Shown here one piece after another: positions 1 through 5,613 of a DNA stretch of 5,613 bases (position 1 is the first letter of the stretch; the number at the start of each line of letters is the position of its first letter). Origin of the DNA: a bacterium (GTDB taxonomy: Bacteria > Patescibacteriota > JAUYIX01); NCBI GenBank assembly GCA_030688115.1, contig JAUYIX010000060.1:1-5613 (forward strand), read 5' to 3'. The notes beneath the pieces were generated by a model. That model searched no databases and was not told the DNA's origin. It saw nothing but the letters and a program-made list of their open reading frames with translations. Position numbers and translations under genes: made by a program.

Positions 1-837
1 GTTTGCGATACTGGATGACGCAACTACGGGAAACAATATCGTCCCTAAGGAGGTCGGGACATACCACAGTATTTCTGCAAAGTTGACAGCCACACTATAC
101 CAGCCAACAGCCGTGGCTCCTAAAAAGAAGCTGACCAAGAGTATGTCTGAGCGGTAGTTCAAAAACTGCAGAGCGTTAGCCACGTAGCCTTTGAGACCAT
201 AAAGCATTGTTTGCTTAAAGAGCGGCCGGTCAAACGTCCAAGTAAACGGGTCGGCACGATAGACCAAAGCCGTCATTCCAAGCGCCCCAATGATTATATT
301 GACCACGAGTCCAAGAACAACCGCGATTACCCCGGCATCAAAAAAGTATATTGCGATCATGAGAGTCGCAAGCTGTACACCCGTTTGAACCGCCATAACC
401 GTGTTAAAGACGGCAATCCTGCGCTGAGCCAAAAGTAAGTTTCCAAAGTATGCGCTGAGCAACATTGCCGGTGTCAGTGCAACGATCGTAAATAAAAATG
501 GACCAGGCACACCCGCAAAAAAACGATCACCTACGAGTGGGTAAAAAGCAATGCCGACTCCGCAGACCAGTAAGCCCAGGACAAGTGCTACCCAGACCGA
601 GTTACTAGCCAATCGAGAAATTGATGCACCCTTTTTTCCAAAGAAGTACACATTGGATATATGCAGACCAGCGTTGCCAAAGGTCGAGAGCAAAACCGGC
701 ACGAGCAACATGAGTGATGCGATCCCTTTACCCTCAGGGCCAAAAGATCGCGCAATAATAATACTCATTATGAGGCCGGCGGCAGCGGCCCACACTCGAG
801 TGACAAAAACCCCAAAACCCTGCCTCAGAATGCTCAT
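1..837 (-). CDS. Oligosaccharide flippase, Wzx/MOP type (3' end outside window)
   Basis: Translating the minus strand from the ATG at 837-835 gives 279 codons without a stop, running off the left edge; family members are usually about 400-500 residues, so roughly the last third is missing. The protein is strongly hydrophobic, with about eight likely membrane segments near residues 8-29, 38-60, 80-103, 113-137, 143-165, 168-192, 229-250 and 252-275. Family-like signatures are ARSFGPEGKG (29-38), close to the ARxLGPEGRG seen after the first helix of polysaccharide transporters, and LNYRSDILLVSFFLGA (226-241) followed by VGWYSVA (244-250). Such proteins sit in the cytoplasmic membrane and flip lipid-linked oligosaccharides outward. 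The start overlaps the glycosyltransferase stop as ATGA, and a GAGG lies 7 bases upstream, so translation is probably coupled. The substrate cannot be told from sequence. Family call is firm; exact subfamily is not. Confidence 0.88.
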   Translation of the reverse strand, partial: MSILRQGFGVFVTRVWAAAAGLIMSIIIARSFGPEGKGIASLMLLVPVLLSTFGNAGLHISNVYFFGKKGASISRLASNSVWVALVLGLLVCGVGIAFYPLVGDRFFAGVPGPFLFTIVALTPAMLLSAYFGNLLLAQRRIAVFNTVMAVQTGVQLATLMIAIYFFDAGVIAVVLGLVVNIIIGALGMTALVYRADPFTWTFDRPLFKQTMLYGLKGYVANALQFLNYRSDILLVSFFLGATAVGWYSVAVNFAEILWYVPTSLGTILFPVVASSSIAN

Positions 838-1973
838 GATAAAGCCTCGTAAACCGCGCGCATTTTTTGTACACTCTCATTCCAGCTAAACCGCTTAGCT
901 GCTATCTCCGGACCAAGCCGATGCGCTCGCTGCTGTAGTGCCGGCTTGACTGACCTCATTGCCTCGGCAAGTTGCAGCGGAGAGTAATCTTTTAAAAGTA
1001 TTCCGGTCTGTCCACTCTCAATAATTTCTGGGATTCCGTCGATGGCAGATCCGACCACCGGCAAACCAATAGAGAGCGCCTCGACCGCTACTACACCAAA
1101 GCTCTCTCGTTCCGACGGCAGCAGGAGTACGTCCCATCTCCTCATCGTATCCGCAAGCTGTGAATGCTCACGATGCCCTAAAAAAGTGACAGCATTTTTG
1201 AGCCCCAGCGCTGCAACCATTTGTTTGAGTTGTGCCTCCTCCGGACCTGATCCGGCGATCTCAAGTCGCATATACGGACAGGAGACCCGTGCAATCTTTA
1301 ATGCGCGAATAGCCTTAAAAAATCCATAAATATCCACGCCACCAACAAAACGTAATTGCTTTGCCATCCCAAAAACCTCGGCTCTATCTCGGATAGCGGT
1401 TTTTTTGCTGAACAGCTGAGTGTCCACCCCAAACGGTATTACCAGTATATTTTTTTGACCGGTCCAGCGACGAGTGGCTTTGGCGAGATGTTGGCTCGTA
1501 GCCGTAATGACTTTGGCGCGCGATAAAACAATATTGTTCAAAATTCTAAAGAGAACACTTTTTTCTGGATAGGTAACGACATCAGTCCCCCACGTCGATA
1601 CAATAAGAGCTGGTTTATGGCGGGCAAACAGTCGTCCACAAAAAGCATACCAACCAAACGGAACTGACTGGTGCGCATGAATAATGTCCGGCCGAATAGC
1701 GTCGACAAGACGCGCAAAAGCACGTCCATAACGCAGGCCATTTTTTAGCGTCAATCGCGCTTCGTGCGCAATCGAATGCTGCAAAACCTCTTTTGGCGCA
1801 CCAAGATCTACGCCGGTCTGCAGCGGCTTGAGTTCATGATAAATAACTCCGGCGCAACGCTGATCCGGAGGAACACTAAAAGCGGCAACATGTACCTCAA
1901 AACCGTCAGACAAGCTTTGTAACCACCTGTGACTATGGACCGCCTTTGTGGACGTGAACAACAGAAGCTTCAT
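834..1973 (-). CDS. GT4-type (GT-B fold) glycosyltransferase
   Basis: A complete 379-residue protein, normal length for retaining GT-B glycosyltransferases of family GT4, which move a sugar from a nucleotide sugar to a growing glycan, usually at the inner face of the membrane. The N-terminal Rossmann half starts MKLLLFTSTK and carries IHAHQS (98-103) and STWGTD (126-131). The C-terminal half carries IPFGVD (179-184), the phosphate-loop region FVGGVDIYGFFKAI (209-222), IAGSGPEE (239-246), and the sugar-nucleotide EX7E motif from E290 to E298 (ESFGVVAVE). GLPVVGSAIDGIPEII (303-318) is the usual segment after it. The start is fixed: an in-frame TAA (1976-1974) directly precedes the ATG and no better start follows. 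No Shine-Dalgarno is visible. The gene follows an 88-base gap and overlaps the flippase gene by 4 bases, so the two act in one glycan pathway (inference). Sugar donor and acceptor are unknown. Confidence 0.93.
   Translation of the reverse strand: MKLLLFTSTKAVHSHRWLQSLSDGFEVHVAAFSVPPDQRCAGVIYHELKPLQTGVDLGAPKEVLQHSIAHEARLTLKNGLRYGRAFARLVDAIRPDIIHAHQSVPFGWYAFCGRLFARHKPALIVSTWGTDVVTYPEKSVLFRILNNIVLSRAKVITATSQHLAKATRRWTGQKNILVIPFGVDTQLFSKKTAIRDRAEVFGMAKQLRFVGGVDIYGFFKAIRALKIARVSCPYMRLEIAGSGPEEAQLKQMVAALGLKNAVTFLGHREHSQLADTMRRWDVLLLPSERESFGVVAVEALSIGLPVVGSAIDGIPEIIESGQTGILLKDYSPLQLAEAMRSVKPALQQRAHRLGPEIAAKRFSWNESVQKMRAVYEALS
845..848 (-). promoter_or_regulatory. Ribosome binding site of the flippase gene
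   Basis: Minus-strand GAGG lies 7 bases before the flippase ATG (837-835), inside the last codons of the glycosyltransferase gene. It is the only good Shine-Dalgarno-like match at the three gene starts in the window, and it supports the ATG that overlaps the upstream TGA. Confidence 0.6.
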
Positions 1974-2061
1974 TTATAGCTTAACAGAGCCCTTAATACA
2001 AGGCGCACAGGGCGCTCAAAGTGCACAAAACTCTACAATTTTTGACCGGTAATAGCAAGGG
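1974..2061 (-). other. 88-base gap between CWB2 protein and glycosyltransferase genes
   Basis: This is the only real intergenic stretch in the window. It contains a weak short hairpin (GCGC at 2003-2006 and 2012-2015 with a 5-base loop) without a following T run on the minus strand, so it is not a convincing terminator. A 7-base inverted repeat, AAGGGCT at 2057-2063 and AGCCCTT at 1988-1994, spans most of the gap; its first arm overlaps the upstream stop codon. No -35/-10 pair of good quality and spacing is seen. The gap may hold a promoter or processing site that separates the surface-protein pair from the glycan pair, but nothing in the sequence proves it. Confidence 0.4.
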
Positions 2062-3096
2062 CTAAATAACCGCCTCTATAGCAAATTCAACATCGTTGCC
2101 AATCGCCGATGATCCACCTAAAACATAGCCACTCGTCAAATCATCAATGGTCCCTGAGTGATCAGCTAAATACGTCCCGATCGGAGCGGGAACACTATCC
2201 TTTTGTATCAAAAGAACCGGGGTACCGGAGGGTGTCAGCACAGTAATGCCGGCCAGAACGCCACCGGCCAACGCATCAGGAAAATTCTGTCCCGTGCCAA
2301 TGGTTATTGCTAACGGGTTTGGAAAAAAATATTCTGCGATTGCAGCGGATGTCGAGTAGCGATCCTGTCCTGAGATGCGGGTAACGATGGCCCCCGTTGC
2401 GGATTCAATGGCACCAACAACGTTGTCAGACACCGCGTTTGTTCCTCCTAAAATATATGGGGTTGCGAGATATCCGGTTAACAAAGGTTGAACAACGACC
2501 GGAACAGCATCAGACTCAACGAGAACAATTGGGGTACCACTTAACGCGGCGTAGCTCGAGATAGAGAGTGCATCCGGATATGTGTCGCCCCGACTAAAAA
2601 ATGCCGCATTAAGCGGGTAGCCGCGTACGCTATCAGCGCGCTCTTTAATCCGCACGGCCGTCTCATAGCGATTTGCTCCTGCAATGCGTTCTACTGAATA
2701 GGGACCTTGCAGTGTTGCAATAACCGAGTCACTCACTGCTGCGGTTCCACCGATAACAAGTACCGACCCACCCGCCGGTAACACGCGGTCGATCTCAGCA
2801 TGAACCACCGGATCAAGATCGGCATTGGGTGGCGTAAGCAAGATCGGCGCGCCCAATAGTCCGGCGAGGCTGCTGGCGGTCAGCGCATCAGGAAAAGCAT
2901 CGTGCCGTGTAATAATGACCGTGCCGGCTGAGTCTGCGTTGGGATAGAGCTGTTGGCTCACCTCAATTGCGGTCCCGATCCGGTTTGGACCGGCCACGCG
3001 TTGCAAGGACCCCGCCGCGGCAGCGTGATGTGGTGCGATTAAAAGCGCTAACGCGCCGAGGCTAAATAATACCTTCCAAAAGTGCTTTAACATCAT
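2062..3096 (-). CDS. Secreted protein of three CWB2 cell-wall-binding repeats
   Basis: A complete 344-residue protein. Residues 1-28 form a clear signal peptide: lysines at 4 and 8, a hydrophobic core VLFSLGALALLIA, then HHAAAA with a likely cut near A28/G29. The rest is three CWB2 (PF04122-type) repeats, starting with RVAGPNR (33-39), RIAGANR (137-143) and RISGQDR (240-246). Each has an FPDAL/YPDAL core (68-72, 173-177, 272-276) and a GGT/GGS-type end (116-118, 217-219, 327-329). In known CWB2 proteins three repeats pack together and bind an anionic wall polymer without covalent linkage. There is no other domain, and the mature part has no cysteine. The start is fixed by an in-frame TAA at 3105-3103, only 9 bases before ATGATG (3096-3091); no Shine-Dalgarno is seen. 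Its first 35 bases overlap the protease gene, so coupled translation is likely. Role: surface coat, or adaptor on the wall; which of these is unknown. Confidence 0.9.
   Translation of the reverse strand: MMLKHFWKVLFSLGALALLIAPHHAAAAGSLQRVAGPNRIGTAIEVSQQLYPNADSAGTVIITRHDAFPDALTASSLAGLLGAPILLTPPNADLDPVVHAEIDRVLPAGGSVLVIGGTAAVSDSVIATLQGPYSVERIAGANRYETAVRIKERADSVRGYPLNAAFFSRGDTYPDALSISSYAALSGTPIVLVESDAVPVVVQPLLTGYLATPYILGGTNAVSDNVVGAIESATGAIVTRISGQDRYSTSAAIAEYFFPNPLAITIGTGQNFPDALAGGVLAGITVLTPSGTPVLLIQKDSVPAPIGTYLADHSGTIDDLTSGYVLGGSSAIGNDVEFAIEAVI
2071..3000 (-). repeat. Three CWB2 protein repeats in the small surface protein
   Basis: The coding repeats span about 3000-2707, 2688-2401 and 2379-2071, each roughly 95-103 codons. 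They are diverged protein-level repeats rather than recent DNA copies. Order-specific features match the three repeats of the upstream protease: repeat 1 shares AGPNRIGTAIE, and repeat 3 shares AEYF(F/Y)P and NFPDA(L/M)AG. Boundaries are estimates from the conserved R-x-x-G-x-(N/D)-R start. Confidence 0.85.
3062..3096 (-). other. 35-base overlap of protease 3' end and CWB2 signal peptide
   Basis: The last 11 complete codons plus the TAG (3064-3062) of the protease are also read, one base shifted (+1), as the start and n-region of the next protein's signal peptide (MMLKHFWKVLF). Both readings look real: the protease frame completes its third CWB2 repeat (DDVKALLEGII), and the other frame supplies the positively charged start of a good signal peptide. 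An in-frame TAA at 3105-3103 prevents any earlier start in the second frame. Confidence 0.85.
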
Positions 3097-5613
3097 CGGG
3101 AATTACGGCCGGGCCGCCATACATATAGCCGCCCAAAATTGATGAGGCATGGGCCTGGGCATATTCGATCGTCTCAATTGGTGTCTCCGACCCACGAATA
3201 AGTAGCAAGGGTGACCCTTGTCCGGCAGATTGCCAGTTGCCCGCCATCGCATCCGGAAAATTTAGTCCCGATGCAAATGAGACCGTGATTGGCCCGGGGT
3301 AAAAGTATTCTGCGACAACGCGCGCCGTGTCATAGCGATTAGATCCGGCCAACCTCTGGATATTTGATACGTATTGGCTCATCTGAGTTACTACCGTATC
3401 TTCGATTGCTGCAGTTCCACCAATCGTAAAGATAGTGCCAATCGACGACGAATAGACGTTTAAGTAATTTGCTGTACCGGCGGAGAGAGCTTTGCCATCC
3501 GTCAACAATATCGGCATACGCGATCCATCAATGTTTACATCCCCTGCCGGTACTCCGGCACTGAGCGCATCAGCAAAGACAGATTGCGTTGCGACTATTA
3601 CTTGGGATGGTGCGCTACCTCGTAATGAGTGCTGTTCATCCGCAATCGCCACTGCCGTATCAACGCGATTGGCTCCGCCGAGACGTCGTACTTCGCCAAC
3701 TCCCAAGGATTGCAACTCCGCCTCAACGAGGCTACTCACTGCTGCCGTCTGACCTAAAATGTAGATATCCGGTTCTGCATCCGCTGATGTGTCTAAGACA
3801 CGCTCGATCTCTGCTCTGGTAAAACCATCGAGCGAATTTGAGTCAGTAAATAAAATCGGTCCGTTGGCCAGACTCGCAAGCGGACCGCCCGCCAAGCTGT
3901 CAGGAAACTTGTCCTGGCGTGCTATTAATACCGCGTCAGCCGAGTTATTTACCGGAAACCCGATTTTACTAATTTCGATTGCGGTGCCGATACGGTTTGG
4001 ACCGGCAATCCGCAATATGGCGTCATCTACCGTAAATGGAACAATACTGACAGCCACTTGTGCTCCCGTTGTGATTTTTACCGCGTGCTCTCCCAACGGA
4101 GCGGCGTCGGTAATGTCGATCGTGGCTGTACATTTGGTTGAGGTCGAACAACTTAGATTTTGCGTAGTGATGCCGGTCCCAAATGAGGCGACCGAAGATC
4201 CGTTAAACGAAGTATTGACTCCCGTAAGCTCCACTGCCACACCAGATGTACTACGAGTCGCTCTGGATGGTGAGAGCGCGATAATCTGTGGGTTAAAAGC
4301 GTTAGCTGCATTTACGCGACTCTGGCCAATCTGCCCGCTAGTGCCTGTAACACAATCTAATCCTCCACAGCCCGCAAACCCGGCGTTGCTTGAGGAGATA
4401 TCATCACCCGTCGTCAGCAAAATATTGCGCACCTCTTTGGCGGTCAGTGAAGGAGTGACGGACCGTATCAGCGCAGCTGCCCCACTAACATGCGGCGTAG
4501 CTTGGCTCGTGCCACTCACGGTGTCATAGACCGCTCCACCCCCAAGATCGGTATCGCATGCCGGCGTACCGGCGTTCTCATAACAAGTAGACAAAATTGC
4601 CTGTCCGGGTGCGGAGAGATCAATGTAGCCCTCCGTCGAGTAATTGGAAAAACTAGACTTACGATCTCGGTTATTGGTGGCGGCAATGCTAACCACCGCG
4701 TTTAATCCGGTGCCGGCAGGGTCGTCGTTACAGACGGGAGAGTCACAATCTGCGCCGCTTAAAATGTTTTCGTTTGCGTTCCCGGCGGCTGCAACCAAAA
4801 CCACGTCCGCTGCCTCAGCCGCTAAAACTACGCTGTCAAAACTCGCGTCATACAGGTCTGACCCAAAGCTCATATTAATAATATCCGCGCCCTCATCTAT
4901 GGCGTAGTTCATGGCGTCTAATACGTCAGTGGTTATCCCAATACCGTCCTCTGTTAGCGCTCTGACCGGCATTATTTTAACGCTGGGCGCAACCCCCTCT
5001 ATCCCGACCGTATTCTCCGTCGCCGCGATGATCCCTGCAATGTGTGTACCATGCACGGCAAAGTTGTCGGCAGAACCATCGCCATTGTCATCCACTCCGT
5101 TACAGTCATCCTCATTTGGCACTAAAATACTGCTACTGCAAGGATGCGGATCATCGTCGCGCGGAGCATTTGACCCGGATCCACTAAAAGCCGAGACAAA
5201 ATCATAGCCCTTGCAATCACCGGTGATCCCATTACCATCCCCATCCCCTACGCCGCAGGCCTGAAAAGGGTTGGTCCAAATATTGGCACTTAAATCGGGA
5301 TGTGTGTGATCAACCCCCGAGTCAACCACAGCCACGACAACGCTTGCGCTGCCCTTGGTCGTAGTCCAAGCCTCTGGAGCATCCAAGTCCGCGTCAGCTA
5401 TGCCTGGGGTGCCACCAATGGTTTGACCGGTATTGTGCAAGGCCCACTGCGAACTAAACAATGACTCGGCGTCAAGTCGATAGATAACTTCTGGGCCCGC
5501 GTATTCAACCCCGGGGGTTGCAGCCAGTGTTTCAATCGTTTGAGCCATTGTCTCCGGCTTAACCGTTACCCCAAAAAAACTCGAGACCGGAGCGTCGGCA
5601 CTCGTAACTCGAT
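3062..5613 (-). CDS. Subtilisin-like S8 serine protease with TIG-like domain and three CWB2 repeats (5' end outside window)
   Basis: The frame is open to the right edge; the first whole codon is 5611-5609, giving 849 residues. The ATG at 5548 is internal: it has no signal peptide, and the 21 residues before it belong to the same propeptide-like segment, which ends TPGVEYAGPEVIYRL as in I9-type propeptides. The true start and signal peptide must lie outside. Counting from the Met at 5548, the S8 triad is D76 (AVVDSGVD), H166 (HGTHIAG) and S348 (GTSQATPHVSG), with oxyanion N257 (AAAGN); all are present, so it should be active. Residues about 420-508 resemble an IPT/TIG Ig-like domain. Three CWB2 repeats begin near 513, 622 and 732. 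Acidic, cysteine-bearing loops are inserted between Asp and His, and all 12 cysteines fall in residues 98-473. It is an exported protease held to the wall; its target, perhaps a surface-layer or neighbour protein, is unknown. Confidence 0.93.
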   Translation of the reverse strand, partial: RVTSADAPVSSFFGVTVKPETMAQTIETLAATPGVEYAGPEVIYRLDAESLFSSQWALHNTGQTIGGTPGIADADLDAPEAWTTTKGSASVVVAVVDSGVDHTHPDLSANIWTNPFQACGVGDGDGNGITGDCKGYDFVSAFSGSGSNAPRDDDPHPCSSSILVPNEDDCNGVDDNGDGSADNFAVHGTHIAGIIAATENTVGIEGVAPSVKIMPVRALTEDGIGITTDVLDAMNYAIDEGADIINMSFGSDLYDASFDSVVLAAEAADVVLVAAAGNANENILSGADCDSPVCNDDPAGTGLNAVVSIAATNNRDRKSSFSNYSTEGYIDLSAPGQAILSTCYENAGTPACDTDLGGGAVYDTVSGTSQATPHVSGAAALIRSVTPSLTAKEVRNILLTTGDDISSSNAGFAGCGGLDCVTGTSGQIGQSRVNAANAFNPQIIALSPSRATRSTSGVAVELTGVNTSFNGSSVASFGTGITTQNLSCSTSTKCTATIDITDAAPLGEHAVKITTGAQVAVSIVPFTVDDAILRIAGPNRIGTAIEISKIGFPVNNSADAVLIARQDKFPDSLAGGPLASLANGPILFTDSNSLDGFTRAEIERVLDTSADAEPDIYILGQTAAVSSLVEAELQSLGVGEVRRLGGANRVDTAVAIADEQHSLRGSAPSQVIVATQSVFADALSAGVPAGDVNIDGSRMPILLTDGKALSAGTANYLNVYSSSIGTIFTIGGTAAIEDTVVTQMSQYVSNIQRLAGSNRYDTARVVAEYFYPGPITVSFASGLNFPDAMAGNWQSAGQGSPLLLIRGSETPIETIEYAQAHASSILGGYMYGGPAVIPDDVKALLEGII
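3068..4012 (-). repeat. Three CWB2 protein repeats at the protease C-terminus
   Basis: Coding repeats span about 4012-3710, 3685-3377 and 3355-3068. They begin RIAGPNR, RLGGANR and RLAGSNR. Cores are FPDSL, FADAL and FPDAM, and ends are LGQTAAV, GGTAAI and GGPAVI. Three is the number that forms one complete wall-binding unit in the CWB2 proteins of known structure, so the anchor looks whole. The repeat 1 start at 3978-4006 matches 2966-2994 in the downstream gene at 27 of 29 bases. Confidence 0.88.

Noticed and set aside
834..837. Alternative genetic code with TGA read as an amino acid, as in some candidate phyla.
   Set aside because: The TGA overlaps the ATG of a well-supported downstream gene and falls at the expected end of a normal-length glycosyltransferase.
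211..889. Plus-strand open frames at 211-438 and 551-889.
   Set aside because: They lie opposite the flippase frame, which is continuous for 279 codons with family motifs. The translated products are low-complexity and basic, typical of antisense shadows.
1538..1741. 67-codon frame on the minus strand inside the glycosyltransferase gene.
   Set aside because: It is a shifted reading of a well-supported glycosyltransferase domain and has no sign of its own function.
1969..1998. Promoter TTGTAT - 17 bases - TATAAA before the glycosyltransferase.
   Set aside because: The -10-like box overlaps the ATG itself, so transcription would begin after the start codon, and the -35 matches only half of the consensus.
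2002..2015. Rho-independent terminator after the CWB2 gene.
   Set aside because: The stem is only 4 base pairs and no run of T follows on the transcribed strand.
3062..3096. Programmed frameshift that would fuse the protease to the next protein, giving six CWB2 repeats.
   Set aside because: The shift needed is +1, no slippery heptamer or stop-codon shift site stands out, and the second frame starts with a signal peptide that would make no sense in the middle of a fusion.
3789..4529. 246-codon open frame on the plus strand, opposite the protease.
   Set aside because: It is antisense to the TIG-like domain and the end of the catalytic domain, where the minus frame has clear family motifs. Its product shows no recognisable motif, signal peptide or domain.
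3062..5548. Taking the ATG at 5548 as the protease start.
   Set aside because: The frame stays open to the window edge, the preceding residues fit the propeptide, and a start here would leave an exported protease without a signal peptide.

Overview
All readable genes lie on the minus strand and are read from right to left. The layout suggests one cell-surface locus. In transcription order it holds: (1) the C-terminal part of a large secreted subtilisin-type (S8) protease ending in three cell-wall-binding type 2 (CWB2) repeats, running in from beyond the right edge (3062-5613); (2) a small secreted protein made only of a signal peptide and three CWB2 repeats (2062-3096), whose first 35 bases overlap the end of the protease gene; (3) an 88-base gap (1974-2061); (4) a complete GT-B fold, GT4-type glycosyltransferase (834-1973); (5) the N-terminal two thirds or so of an oligosaccharide flippase of the MOP/Wzx type (1-837), joined to the glycosyltransferase by an ATGA stop/start overlap and running off the left edge. 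There is no gene-free stretch above 88 bases, and I see no RNA genes, mobile elements or CRISPR arrays.

Organism: CWB2 repeats are best known from monoderm bacteria (Clostridia, Actinobacteria), where three repeats together bind an anionic wall polymer. They also turn up in other lineages, including candidate-phyla bacteria. Base composition looks intermediate. Stop codons TAG and TGA are both used; the TGA/ATG overlap at 834-837 argues against a code in which TGA is a sense codon. A monoderm or monoderm-like bacterium fits best, but I cannot name a phylum from the sequence.

How the genes may work together (inference): the glycosyltransferase builds a lipid-linked glycan, the flippase moves it across the membrane, and the two CWB2 proteins are exported and held at the surface by a wall glycan, perhaps the very one made here. 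The protease would then process surface proteins in place. This resembles in outline the Clostridioides difficile S-layer region, where CWB2 proteins, a CWB2-anchored protease and anionic-polymer genes lie together, but here the protease is a serine subtilase. The points most worth attention are the protease with six closely spaced cysteine pairs and acidic loops, the signal peptide written over the 3' end of the protease gene, and the apparent duplication of a whole three-repeat anchor.
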